Assembly (NCBI RefSeq): GCF_001304615.2
Contig: NZ_CP032683.1
Location: 1,922,001 to 1,986,000 of the forward strand
Reading direction: 5' to 3'
Source: Methanosarcina flavescens
GTDB lineage: Archaea; Halobacteriota; Methanosarcinia; Methanosarcinales; Methanosarcinaceae
Length of the DNA: 64,000 nt
Part shown: in pieces, positions 44,373-53,136 of the stretch
Position numbering within the stretch: position 1 is the stretch's first letter
Layout of the letters: each line of letters opens with the position of its first letter
The notes under the pieces: model-generated
Databases searched by the model: none
Told to the model about the DNA's origin: nothing
What the model saw: the letters and a program-made list of their open reading frames with translations, nothing else
Position numbers and translations under genes: made by a program

Positions 44373-45692
44373 ATGACAAAAGGAATACTTATTGCAGGGA
44401 CCCACAGTGGGGCCGGAAAAACGACAGTCTCCATGGGTATTATGGCTGCTCTAAAACACAGGCAGCTAAAGGTCCAGCCTTATAAGGTAGGGCCTGATTA
44501 TATCGATCCTTCTCATCACACTGCAATTTGCGGGCGTCCCTCACGAAACCTGGATACATACATGATGGGTACCGACGGAGTTGGACAGACGGTAGCCCGG
44601 ACGGCTGCAGATGCGGATATTGTGGTAGTAGAAGGAGTTATGGGACTCTTTGACGGAATCGACTCTACCGAGGTCGCAAGTTCCGCACATGTTGCAAAAA
44701 CACTTGATCTACCTGTAATTCTGGTGATTAACGTGCATGGCATGTCCAGAAGCGCCGCAGCCCTCCTGAAAGGATATTCTGAGTTCGATCCTGAAGTCAG
44801 GGTTGCAGGCATTATTCTGAATCAAGTAGGCAGCACAAGGCATGCGGAACTTGTAAAAAATTCGCTTCCTAGGAATATACCTGTTGTAGGAACGATCCCG
44901 AGAAGAAAAGATATCGAGGTTCCTTCCAGACATCTTGGGTTGTATATGGCCCATGAAAAGGATTATAATACTGAGGAGATGGCAGCTTTCATCGAGGAGA
45001 ATGTTGATCTTGATGCCGTGCTTGAACTTGCTGAACCCTGTTCTGTGCCGGAGATCAGGAAAATACAAAGACCAGAGGCAGATCTCAGGATAGGAATTGC
45101 TAGGGATCCGGCTTTCTGTTTCTACTACCATGATATGTTTGACGCTTTCAAGGATCACGGAGCTGAAATTGAATTTTTTAGCCCGATGGCAGGAGAGGTT
45201 CCGGATGTCGATGGAATTTACTTCGGAGGAGGGTATCCCGAACTTTATGCAGAAAACCTTGAGAGATCCGAAACTACCCGGAAACTTAAAGGCCTTGCAG
45301 CCGACGGCTTGCCCATTTATGCCGAATGTGGCGGTCTGCTTTACCTTTGCGGGAGATATGAGGTAGAGAACAGGATCTATAAGCTTGCAGATATTGTGCC
45401 TGCAAACACACGCATGACAGACCGGCTCAAAGCCCTCGGATATACCGAAGCTCGCTCTCTGGATAAAAACTTCTCTTCTCATAATATCAGAGGTCACGAA
45501 TTTCATTACTCTCTTACAGAATGCGACCACGATGCAAAGTTTGCATATGAAATGCTGCGAGGAAAAGGCATACAAGACGGTTTTGACGGTCTTATCGAGC
45601 ACAACACCCTGGCAGGTTATATGCATTCCCATCCTGCTACCTTTCCGGTGGAAAAATTCGTTGAGAAATGCAGGGAATACAAAAGAAGGTAA
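44373..45692 (+). CDS. Cobyrinate / Ni-sirohydrochlorin a,c-diamide synthase (CbiA/CfbB family)
   Basis: 439 residues. Uses ATP and glutamine to amidate the a and c acetates of a tetrapyrrole, either cobyrinate (B12 route) or Ni-sirohydrochlorin (coenzyme F430 route). The P-loop GTHSGAGKT is at 9-17; VGPDYIDPSHH and the GLFDG segment follow. The C-terminal glutamine-amidotransferase domain has the nucleophile in YAECGGLLYL and a His in GHEFHYS. ATG at 44373 sits about 30 bp after a TATA-like TTTAATATATTT, so the mRNA may be nearly leaderless; a GTG at 44277 is less likely. The two subfamilies cannot be separated from one window. Confidence 0.85.
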   Translation: MTKGILIAGTHSGAGKTTVSMGIMAALKHRQLKVQPYKVGPDYIDPSHHTAICGRPSRNLDTYMMGTDGVGQTVARTAADADIVVVEGVMGLFDGIDSTEVASSAHVAKTLDLPVILVINVHGMSRSAAALLKGYSEFDPEVRVAGIILNQVGSTRHAELVKNSLPRNIPVVGTIPRRKDIEVPSRHLGLYMAHEKDYNTEEMAAFIEENVDLDAVLELAEPCSVPEIRKIQRPEADLRIGIARDPAFCFYYHDMFDAFKDHGAEIEFFSPMAGEVPDVDGIYFGGGYPELYAENLERSETTRKLKGLAADGLPIYAECGGLLYLCGRYEVENRIYKLADIVPANTRMTDRLKALGYTEARSLDKNFSSHNIRGHEFHYSLTECDHDAKFAYEMLRGKGIQDGFDGLIEHNTLAGYMHSHPATFPVEKFVEKCREYKRR

Positions 45693-45803
45693 ATAGAGAT
45701 AAAATAAAGGTTAAATGTAAGAAAAAAGACTCAGCACCAGTTAAAGATAAAAGTTCAATATAAGGCAAAGACTCAAACCGGTTAAAGATACGGGGTAAGT
45801 GCA

Positions 45804-45836
45804 GTTGCTTGCTTTGCAAGCAACTTTTTAATTTTT
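45804..45836 (+). terminator. Strong intrinsic-type terminator after the CbiA/CfbB gene
   Basis: GTTGCTTGC-TTT-GCAAGCAAC, a perfect 9-bp stem, followed by TTTTTAATTTTT. It lies 110 bp after the stop. Between them is A-rich DNA; between it and the VOC gene (45837-46238) I see only AT-rich DNA. Confidence 0.75.
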
Positions 45837-46238
45837 AGAACCTATATTCACTTATTTTTCTAGAGATTTTTAAAGTTTGCCCAGAATTTTTAACGAGTTT
45901 CTGCAAGTTTCTATAAAATTCTCTGTGGAAATTTTCAGTCTCAATAGCATGGTCGCTGAAACTATTATCCGGAATTTACAAAAAATACTTTCATTCTGTC
46001 AGGCTAAGATTAATAAAGAAGAATAGATGAAGAATAGGTAACTTTATGAATATTAGAGCAATTTTACAGAGTAGCTTTTTTGGAGTAAAGATAAACACGC
46101 AGGAAGAATAAGCTGAATCAGAATAAATCTATAGAGATACTCAGATGAATTATTGAGCCTGTCTGAAACTTTTACATGAACAGCTCGGGATAACAGCTTG
46201 TACTCAACGCTTTGTTTACTTACAAAGGAGGGAATAAA

Positions 46239-46703
46239 ATGAGGTTCTTATGTCCACTCATTGTCGTTAACAATATAGAGGCTTCCAGAAATTTTTACGA
46301 AAAAGTCCTTAATCAGAAGGTACAATGTGATTTCGGTGAGAACGTATCATTTGAGAGCGGCTTTGCAATACACTTGAAATCCCATTTTTCGGATTTAATA
46401 GGTATAAACAAAGATGACATAGCTCAAAAATCAAATAATTTTGAACTATATTTTGAGGAAGACGATTTGGATAGTTTCCTTCAAAAGTTGAAAGGCATGG
46501 ACTCCATGGAATATGTGCACGAACTAAAAGAACAGCCATGGGGACAGCGGGTTATCAGGTTCTATGATCCTGACATGCACATCATTGAGGTTGGTGAGCC
46601 CATGGAAAGCGTGGTAAAAAGATTTTTAAATAAAGGTATGTCAATTGAAGAAACCGTAAAGCGAACTTTAATGCCAGAAGAGTTTGTCAGACAATATCTG
46701 TAA
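46239..46703 (+). CDS. VOC (glyoxalase/bleomycin-resistance fold) family protein
   Basis: 154 residues. The beta-alpha-beta3 repeats are visible: PLIVVNNIEASRNFYEKVLN opens the first half, and FYDPDMHIIEVGEP closes the second, including the usual C-terminal metal Glu. Some metal positions of true glyoxalase I are not evident, so the reaction is unknown. A model ribosome site AAAGGAGG lies 7 nt before this ATG, which rules out an upstream in-frame start. Stands alone; a C-terminal extension (SVVKRFLNKGMSIEETVKRT) looks like an added helix. Confidence 0.75.
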   Translation: MRFLCPLIVVNNIEASRNFYEKVLNQKVQCDFGENVSFESGFAIHLKSHFSDLIGINKDDIAQKSNNFELYFEEDDLDSFLQKLKGMDSMEYVHELKEQPWGQRVIRFYDPDMHIIEVGEPMESVVKRFLNKGMSIEETVKRTLMPEEFVRQYL

Positions 46704-46780
46704 ACGATGCAAGGTATTCTGAATTATAAAGCCCCTTTTCATTCTCATTTCTTTTTTCTTTTATCTTTTCTTTTACCATT

Positions 46781-47974
46781 TTATTTTCTGTCTCTTTTCC
46801 TTCTCCCTTTCCAGTTTTTCTCTCCTTTTTTCTCCTTTACGCTTTCCTGCGCCTTTGATTCTTCTGCTCCTGCTTTTCTTTCCTTCTTTTGTTCCTCTAC
46901 GCTTTCTTGCATCTTTCCTTCTTCTTTTCCGCTTTCCTTTTCTTGCTCTTTTCCCTTTTCCCTTTCTTTATTTTTCAGATATATCTTCTTCTCATAATAC
47001 GCGAGAGGATGATTGATTTTTTCACATAACCTATCTTTTCCTACGCAGTTGCCATAGGTTCTCATGGTATCACATGCAGGAGGCTTGTATACATTCCCTG
47101 TTGCACCTGCAATGTGCTCTATCTGGTAAAGGGTCTTTTCTGCGTCAAAATCAGGGGAGATATTAAAGAGATTAAGTATCTCATCCACGGACATGCCTAC
47201 GCTGAGCAGGAATGAAGTCATGGCAAACCGCATAGAATGGGCAAGATTCACTCCGCCCTGTACGTTTGCAAGGGCATGTGATATGCAGGGGGGAAAAAGT
47301 TCAGGTTTCACTGTCCCAAAGTCCGTTACTCCAAATTTTTTCTTCTGGATCTCAAACTGGTCCTTTATTTCGGCAACATAAGGGGCACAGAAACGTGAAA
47401 TCTCGGCAGGAATTTCAGGAATTGGAAATGACTGTTCAATACGTTCCCTTATAGCTTCTTCAAGAAGCCTTGCAAATTCTTCTTTTGTAATTCTTACCTC
47501 TCCAGCCCTGAGCTGGCGATTTGTCAGTTTCCAGGCAGGATCTTTCAGGGAATTTGAAAAGCGGATATAGTCCGTAAAATGCATACTGAAATAGGAATCT
47601 CTGAAGCCGGCTGAAATTTCAAAATCTTCCCCGAATTTAAGCAAGAAAGCCGGAGTTTCATTTCTCAAAAATGTATAGGCAGCTTTGGCTTCTGCCAGAG
47701 CATAGCGCCTGGTAAAGAGCTGATCGTCCACACAGGCAACCAGTATTCTTGCAAAAGGATAGGAGAGAAGTTCCGAGAGAATCTGGGCTTCTCTGGAAAC
47801 AGGTGGCTTTTTAATTTCCCCTTCCAGAGCTTCTTTTACCCTTCTTACCCCTCTAGCTCTTGCAGCCCGGTAGGCCCAGGAATTAAGCAGACTATCCAGG
47901 GAAATCCCCAAATTCTCAACATGGATAGATGCTTTTGAGATAAAAGGGTAATATGCGAGTTTGTCAACCTGCAT
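46781..47974 (-). CDS. priL: DNA primase large subunit PriL
   Basis: 397 residues. Regulatory iron-sulfur subunit of archaeal primase, partner of PriS. Cysteines of the C-terminal cluster are seen in FPPCISHAL, ACDTMRTYGNC and RLCEKINHPLAYYE. After this conserved end (about residue 330) comes a 64-residue Lys/Glu/Gln tail (EKGKEQEKESGKEEGK and AQESV-type repeats) that family members usually lack; it is encoded by purine-rich repetitive DNA. The start is 3 bp after the pcn stop, so the two are co-transcribed. Confidence 0.93.
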   Translation of the reverse strand: MQVDKLAYYPFISKASIHVENLGISLDSLLNSWAYRAARARGVRRVKEALEGEIKKPPVSREAQILSELLSYPFARILVACVDDQLFTRRYALAEAKAAYTFLRNETPAFLLKFGEDFEISAGFRDSYFSMHFTDYIRFSNSLKDPAWKLTNRQLRAGEVRITKEEFARLLEEAIRERIEQSFPIPEIPAEISRFCAPYVAEIKDQFEIQKKKFGVTDFGTVKPELFPPCISHALANVQGGVNLAHSMRFAMTSFLLSVGMSVDEILNLFNISPDFDAEKTLYQIEHIAGATGNVYKPPACDTMRTYGNCVGKDRLCEKINHPLAYYEKKIYLKNKEREKGKEQEKESGKEEGKMQESVEEQKKERKAGAEESKAQESVKEKKGEKNWKGRRKRDRK

Positions 47975-47977
47975 GGA

Positions 47978-48715
47978 TTATTCCGACTCGATTCTCGGAG
48001 CCAGGAGATAAGAAATCCTACCTGCACCATTTGCAATTTCGAAATCTATGACTATCGGGAAATCTTTTCCAAGGGAAAGAGTTACCTCATTGACTTTATT
48101 CGTAGGCTTGACTATATCGGTCAGATAATCCAGAGAGAAAAGTGAACAGGCTTCACCTGCCTTCAGGTCGATCAGCTGATCCCTGCCCATCTCCAGGCGA
48201 ACCTGGTCTGTATCACCTTTTGCTTCCATATAGAAGGTATCATCAGAAACCCCCATTAGCAGATGGTCACTTATTTTTTCTGCAGCTTTCACAGCACGCC
48301 TGAGGTCAGCTCCATTCAGGACAACTTTTGCAGGCAACTCTAGCTGGGGAACTCTTGGTTCTGCCCGAATTGTAGAAGGATCGAGAAGAGAAAGTGTATA
48401 AGACAGCCCTCCGACATCAATCAGGAGTTTATGATTCCCTTCTTCAAGTTCCATCCGGACTATGTCGTTCTTCTCCGCAATTCCCAGCAGGTCCATAATC
48501 TTGTTCAGGTCTATTCCTATTTCAGATTCATCAGCACTATATTCATCGAAAGCGGATGATCCAAGCTCAAAAATTCCCATTGCGACATTGGCAGGATCAA
48601 CGGCTTTTACCGAAATACCTTCCGGCTTTATTTTAAGTCTGACCTCATCTATAATTACAGCCAGTGCGGCAATCGCGTCTCTCAGAAGCTCTGCATTAAT
48701 TGCTGCCTTGAACAT
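47978..48715 (-). CDS. pcn: Sliding clamp PCNA
   Basis: 245 residues, the standard length. Homotrimeric ring that tethers polymerases, Fen1 and ligase. FKAAINAELLRDAI at the start, VKAVDPANVAMG, and a C-terminal YLLAPRIE segment are typical. A strong promoter (TATA 48767-48776) and ribosome site (GGAGAA) lie upstream. It is followed directly by priL, linking clamp and primase expression. Confidence 0.96.
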   Translation of the reverse strand: MFKAAINAELLRDAIAALAVIIDEVRLKIKPEGISVKAVDPANVAMGIFELGSSAFDEYSADESEIGIDLNKIMDLLGIAEKNDIVRMELEEGNHKLLIDVGGLSYTLSLLDPSTIRAEPRVPQLELPAKVVLNGADLRRAVKAAEKISDHLLMGVSDDTFYMEAKGDTDQVRLEMGRDQLIDLKAGEACSLFSLDYLTDIVKPTNKVNEVTLSLGKDFPIVIDFEIANGAGRISYLLAPRIESE

Positions 48716-48766
48716 AATTCTTCTCCAATAAATAAATCTAATCTTAAGCTCTTTATTACCTTTGGG

Positions 48767-48776
48767 ATATATAAAT
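48767..48776 (-). promoter_or_regulatory. pcn-priL promoter TATA box
   Basis: Minus-strand ATTTATATAT preceded by an A/G-rich BRE-like stretch, about 50 bp before the pcn ATG. The remaining gap to tfs (about 48780-49021) shows no gene. Confidence 0.6.
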
Positions 48777-49021
48777 TTCTTTACAGATTCGGATGTCCTC
48801 GCTCTATTTGAGGACCAATTTTCCGGCTAAAATCAAATGGGTTTCTGAAATCGGAAAATTACTAGATTCAAACTCCCGGCAACTATATAAATCTTGGTCA
48901 GAAAACAGGGCGGCTTCAGGCTCTGTTTGAAGCAGAAAGGAAGCTGTAGCCTGATAAATCTATAAATCTATTTTTTCCGGGAAACATATTTTTCAAGGGT
49001 GGATAGAAGAACAATTAAACT

Positions 49022-49336
49022 TCAGTCGTATTCTCTCCAGGTAAATCCACATTTCGTGCATTTGAAGAATCGGGTTTCGGATTCATCAGCAGACCTGAGC
49101 TGTCTGAGCCACCAGAATGCAGTGTTATTTCCACACTCCGGACATCTTGCATTTGTTGTTGGCAGACCTGAAGTCTGTTCACCTTCCAGAACCACTACTT
49201 CGCGGTCATCGATCTTGGCTTTGGAAACAAAATTTTTTTTATTGCCTTTTATAGGTATTATGTTCCCGCATTTCCTACACTCAAAATTGCCGTTTTTAGG
49301 AAACATCATACTTTTGCATTTTGTACAGAATTGCAT
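49022..49336 (-). CDS. Transcription elongation/cleavage factor TFS
   Basis: 104 residues, the family length. Rescues backtracked RNA polymerase by stimulating transcript cleavage. N-terminal zinc ribbon: CTKCK and CRKCG; C-terminal TFIIS ribbon: CPECG and CTKCGFTWR, with the catalytic acidic pair in RSADESET. ATG at 49336 has a GTGA ribosome site; a start at 49357 would add seven residues. It overlaps the end of the nudix gene by 41 bp, so they are co-transcribed. Confidence 0.92.
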   Translation of the reverse strand: MQFCTKCKSMMFPKNGNFECRKCGNIIPIKGNKKNFVSKAKIDDREVVVLEGEQTSGLPTTNARCPECGNNTAFWWLRQLRSADESETRFFKCTKCGFTWREYD

Positions 49337-49730
49337 TAATATCACTTTTAGCGTCATTTATAATTTTGTTGTGATCAAAAGCTAATTCAGGAATGGAATC
49401 AAGCTCAAAAAGATCGACGGAATCTGCATCAGAACCTGATTTTAGCTCTCCTGATCCTTTTGCGAGGTAACATACCGAAACCGTATGCCCTCTGGGGTCG
49501 CGGTGTGGGTCGGAATAGACACCTAAGAGTTTGATGATCTTTACTGAGAGGCCTGTTTCTTCAAAAGCTTCCCTAGCTGCTGCGTTTTCTGTGCTTTCCC
49601 CAATTTCTACGAAGCCGCCGGGAAGGGCAAATTTTCCCTGATAGGGGGGATTTTTTCTCTTCACGAGCACAAGCCTGTTTTTAAAGAGGATTACTGTATC
49701 AACGGTTAAACTAGGAGTTTGAGGTTTCAT
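49296..49730 (-). CDS. Nudix hydrolase, ADP-ribose/nucleotide pyrophosphatase type
   Basis: 144 residues from ATG 49730. The Nudix box GGFVEIGESTENAAAREAFE plus ETGL matches Gx5Ex7REUxEExGU completely, so metal-dependent pyrophosphatase activity is expected. The PGG before the box and the later YSDPHRDPRGH resemble ADP-ribose pyrophosphatases; substrate is not proven. First gene of the nudix-tfs run. A start at 49778 is possible but lacks a ribosome site. Confidence 0.88.
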   Translation of the reverse strand: MKPQTPSLTVDTVILFKNRLVLVKRKNPPYQGKFALPGGFVEIGESTENAAAREAFEETGLSVKIIKLLGVYSDPHRDPRGHTVSVCYLAKGSGELKSGSDADSVDLFELDSIPELAFDHNKIINDAKSDINAILYKMQKYDVS

Positions 49731-49949
49731 AAAACGCCTTCGTATTATTTTCAGGGAGATCTCTTTTTCCGCCATCAATCCCTTTCTGAATTAGCTTTTC
49801 CAGCAGGAGTGCCAGAATAAAATAATATTATTATTGTGCATAACGTAGAAACTCGTCATCGTATTTCAATATTGACATTGTAAGTCAAGTTTCTGTCAAG
49901 CAGAAAAATTCCTTATGCAGTAGCTTCTCTTAAATGTTTCTCTTTTATC

Positions 49950-50008
49950 GAAACAATAAGTTTCTATCTTATTCTTGAAACTTTTTGATTTTTACGCTTT
50001 TATATAAA
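49950..50008 (+). promoter_or_regulatory. Inverted GAAAC/GTTTC motifs and TATA box upstream of artA
   Basis: GAAAC 49950-49954 and GTTTC 49960-49964, then AGTTTC 49959-49964 and GAAACT 49977-49982, form two overlapping hairpin options. A TATA box TTTATATAAAT follows at about 49998-50008. That leaves a leader of about 300 nt before artA, containing a short ORF (ATG 50081, 22 codons) and an unused GGAGGT at 50096-50101. Confidence 0.35.
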
Positions 50009-50336
50009 TGAGAACATGTTTGTAACGTTATTCTTCTATAATAGGAATCTATTATCTTATTTGCAGGCTCAATCACTCTTTATGAGTATCCTAACGGAGG
50101 TAATAATTCTACAGCTTATAGGTAAAGAAAGTAAAATCCATAACCTTTGAATTCCTTACTATTAATAACTATGAACTATTCAACTTATTAGAAACTTATA
50201 TGGAAATCTATTAATTATTTTAAATGATTTTACATGCCACTTTCCGAAAGTTTCATAATTTGCCTGAGGCTTTTCTGAGCCTTCAGAAACAAAACCTAGA
50301 ATTAAGCTTTACCTCTGGCAAAAAGGTGCGTGAAAA

Positions 50337-51212
50337 ATGATTGAAAGTATACTCTGGCTCGCAGTCGGGTTAATGGTTGCGTCATCCGTCATCCCCAGAA
50401 CCCTCAGGGTTCGTAAACTGGTAGGAGGGATTGGATGGGGTGCATTTTCCATCCATTGGAGTTATCAGCCTCTCCATTATCTCGAGATCCAGGACTATGC
50501 CAATGTGCTCCTCACAATAGTGGTAACGCTGTTTTGTCTACTTGTAGCGTATATCATGTGTCGGGAGTATAGAAATGGCCCTTTTTATATAAGAAATAAT
50601 AGAGAAGTGCTGCATTCGAAGTTTTCAGTTCAAGGTGAAGCGGATTCCCTTGATATAACCTCAATGCTTACCAGTGCCAGTGCACTTGGAGCTCTAGTTT
50701 ATTTCCCATTTGCGAATTTCACCTCTCTAAATACCTGGATTATAGGAAGAGTCACCTCCCAGATTCTCTGGGTTCTTCAGTACTTTGATATTCCTGCATA
50801 TATGAAAGACTGGAATATGATAACACTTAATGGATACACTGTTGAGATAATACTGGCCTGTACTGCAATTGAAAGCATTGCCCTTTTTATGGGGCTCATA
50901 GGTGCAGTGAGAGCTCCCTTTAGCCGCCTGGCTATGGCTTTTATCGCGTCCGTGCCAGTTATCTACATACTTAATCTTATCAGGGATATTTTCGTGGTAG
51001 TTGCTTATGGGGAGCAATGGTTTGGAGCTGACAGTTTCATAATAGCACATAATTATATTGCAAAGGCGGGCTCAGGCATTGCCCTTTTTGCAATTTCGTA
51101 TGTGGTGCTTCGTATTCTGCCCGAACTATTCGGAATGATTGATGGTCTTTGGGTCATATTTTCTCAAGAATTGAGATCCCTTCTGCACAGATCCGGGGGG
51201 GATTTAAGCTAA
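50337..51212 (+). CDS. artA: Archaeosortase A (exosortase family)
   Basis: 291 residues, about eight membrane helices. Recognises the PGF-type C-terminal sorting signal of surface proteins and processes it for lipid attachment. The catalytic triad is visible: C175 in ACTAIES, R216 in LNLIRDIF and H238 in AHNYIAK. The stop overlaps the next start (TAATG). The downstream archaetidylserine decarboxylase and synthase fit: in haloarchaea the orthologues of those enzymes are needed for ArtA substrate processing. Confidence 0.92.
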   Translation: MIESILWLAVGLMVASSVIPRTLRVRKLVGGIGWGAFSIHWSYQPLHYLEIQDYANVLLTIVVTLFCLLVAYIMCREYRNGPFYIRNNREVLHSKFSVQGEADSLDITSMLTSASALGALVYFPFANFTSLNTWIIGRVTSQILWVLQYFDIPAYMKDWNMITLNGYTVEIILACTAIESIALFMGLIGAVRAPFSRLAMAFIASVPVIYILNLIRDIFVVVAYGEQWFGADSFIIAHNYIAKAGSGIALFAISYVVLRILPELFGMIDGLWVIFSQELRSLLHRSGGDLS

Positions 51213-51835
51213 TGCTTGCAAAGGGCTCAGAACCCTGGCTTTTTACTGCTGCACTTGTAACCATAGTGTTTGCAGTCCTCTCCAGGGCAATGAACAGCTC
51301 CCATCTAACTCACGCTGCTTACATAGCAATGGCACTGACTTTCTTTATGGTTCTTTTCTTCAGAGATCCCGAAAGAAAGGTGGAAGTTTCGGACACTTAT
51401 ATGGTTTCCCCGGCCGACGGCACTGTCATAGACATTCGAGGCCGGAAAGTCTGTATCTTCATGTTTCTCCAGAATGTACATGTAAATAGAGCTCCAATTT
51501 CGGGAAAGATCAGGGAAATTACTTACAGGAAAGGAGGATATCTTCCTGCTTTCTGTAAAGACTCTGAAAGAAACGAAAGAAACGAGTTTATTATTCACAG
51601 CAAGTATGGGGATGTCAGTGTCACGCAGATTGCAGGCACTATTGCCAGACGAATTGTTTCCTATCCTCGAGTAAATGACATTATCGAGCAGGGACAGCGC
51701 ATTGGAATGATTCGTTTTGGGTCAAGAGTTGACGTAACGATTCCTCATGACTTTGAAATCATAGTACGGAAAGGAGAGCGGGTACTTGCAGGCAAGACCA
51801 TTATAGCAACAATAAAAAATGACAGGGATTTTTGA
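51212..51835 (+). CDS. asd: Archaetidylserine decarboxylase (PSD family)
   Basis: 207 residues. Pyruvoyl enzyme making archaetidylethanolamine. Self-cleavage at the conserved G170-S171 (IRFGSRVD) creates the pyruvoyl group. SPADG near 66 and VHVNRAPISG near 89 are family motifs. Two N-terminal hydrophobic segments place it at the membrane. ATG overlaps the artA stop by one base, and its own stop overlaps the region just before the synthase start; a tight three-gene operon. Confidence 0.9.
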   Translation: MLAKGSEPWLFTAALVTIVFAVLSRAMNSSHLTHAAYIAMALTFFMVLFFRDPERKVEVSDTYMVSPADGTVIDIRGRKVCIFMFLQNVHVNRAPISGKIREITYRKGGYLPAFCKDSERNERNEFIIHSKYGDVSVTQIAGTIARRIVSYPRVNDIIEQGQRIGMIRFGSRVDVTIPHDFEIIVRKGERVLAGKTIIATIKNDRDF

Positions 51836-51837
51836 AC

Positions 51838-52629
51838 ATGAACGTATTTCAAATGTTAAGGCTCCCGGACCTGGTCTCTCTCTTGAACCTTATCTGCGGA
51901 ATTAGCTCAATTGCGGTAGCTGCCCAGGCTACAGTCCAGGTTGCCACATCTCAAACTGCGGCGGCCCAGAATGGATTTTCCCTGGCTTTGATCTTACTTC
52001 TTGTTGCAGCAATTGCAGATGGAGCGGATGGATACATTGCCAGGCGATTTAAAGGAGGAAATCTTGGGGAACAACTTGACTCCCTGGCAGATGCAGTTTC
52101 TTTCGGGGTCGCTCCTGCTCTTCTCATATATCTACAGTTCGGGCAAGTAAACCCTGTAGTCGGAGAACCGGATCCTCTTATCGCGATATTTCCGGCTTTT
52201 TATGCCGTTTGCGGTGTGCTCAGGCTTGCTCGTTTCAATTCTGTAGCTTCCTGTAAAACAAGCTTTGAGGGCCTTCCCATAACTGCAGGCTGCATCATGC
52301 TTGTTACATACATGCTGCTGAACGAAAATCTTGTCAGAATAGACTTTCTTTTAGCGCTCACCCTTGGTCTCTCTATTCTTATGGTAAGCTCGGTAAACTA
52401 CCCCAAGATCAGGAATGTCAGGGTTCTTGCATTTATATCTTCTATTTTCGGGATAACTATATTTCTCTACCTGTATAATGTCGAATATATGCGAATTTTC
52501 TCAATCCTGCCTTTTATCCTTATGTTGATATACATTTTTTCTCCATTTTTCAAGATCCCTCTATTAAATAATCTGGGTAGCAAGGAGTATAGGAACAAAG
52601 GATTGAGCGCCAGGAAGGAAAAAAATTAA
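51838..52629 (+). CDS. pssA: Archaetidylserine synthase (CDP-alcohol phosphatidyltransferase)
   Basis: 263 residues, multi-spanning. Transfers serine to CDP-archaeol. The CDP-alcohol motif is DGYIAR...G(EQL)D(SLA)D near residues 62-85, with seven rather than eight residues between AR and G as I count them. ATG at 51838 has AGGGA upstream; a TTG two codons earlier overlaps the decarboxylase stop. Product feeds Asd, the preceding gene. Confidence 0.9.
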   Translation: MNVFQMLRLPDLVSLLNLICGISSIAVAAQATVQVATSQTAAAQNGFSLALILLLVAAIADGADGYIARRFKGGNLGEQLDSLADAVSFGVAPALLIYLQFGQVNPVVGEPDPLIAIFPAFYAVCGVLRLARFNSVASCKTSFEGLPITAGCIMLVTYMLLNENLVRIDFLLALTLGLSILMVSSVNYPKIRNVRVLAFISSIFGITIFLYLYNVEYMRIFSILPFILMLIYIFSPFFKIPLLNNLGSKEYRNKGLSARKEKN

Positions 52630-52686
52630 AATCGGTTCACTTTAGTAAGACACTGACTAACGAATTCCAGGAAGGGAGAGATTTAT

Positions 52687-53055
52687 TTGGTCCAGGAAAA
52701 AATAACTGACAGAGATAATGCACTCTTTGAAGCAGGAATTAAACTCGGAGCTCTTTACCATCAATTCACGGGCTCTCCTGTAAACTTGAACACGGTCTCA
52801 AGCCTTGAAATGGCTATCCAGGAAAGCATTTCAGTTCAGCCCTATGTAGAAGAAATCTCAGTAAAAATTGATAGGGACATGCTGAGAAGTAGGCTGAATA
52901 ATGAATTTGGTTATTCCGAACTTCAGGGTACCATGCTTAAGGTAAAGATAACCGTAAGGTACGGTTCTTCAAAGATAAAAGTTGGAATGGAGTATGACCC
53001 TGAACTTAATTACCCGTTGATGAAAATTCTAGAAATTAAAGAGACAAATGTTTGA
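52687..53055 (+). CDS. mptD: Archaeal dihydroneopterin aldolase (MptD family)
   Basis: 122 residues, former DUF381. Cleaves 7,8-dihydroneopterin during tetrahydromethanopterin/sarcinapterin synthesis. The pattern DNALFEAGIKLGALYHQFTG and the C-terminal MEYDPELNYPLMKI match the family. TTG start with AAGGGAGAG upstream. 57 bp after pssA, so it may ride on the artA operon, though no functional link is known. Confidence 0.88.
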   Translation: MVQEKITDRDNALFEAGIKLGALYHQFTGSPVNLNTVSSLEMAIQESISVQPYVEEISVKIDRDMLRSRLNNEFGYSELQGTMLKVKITVRYGSSKIKVGMEYDPELNYPLMKILEIKETNV

Positions 53056-53136
53056 AACAGCTAATACTGGAAATTGAGAAGACAAACGTTTGAGACAGAC
53101 AATTCTGTAAAAAATAAGCCGTAAAGAAAGAGGCTT

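Noticed and set aside
46707-46997. Phe/Leu/Ser-rich plus-strand frame
   Set aside because: It is the complement of the Lys/Glu tail of PriL.
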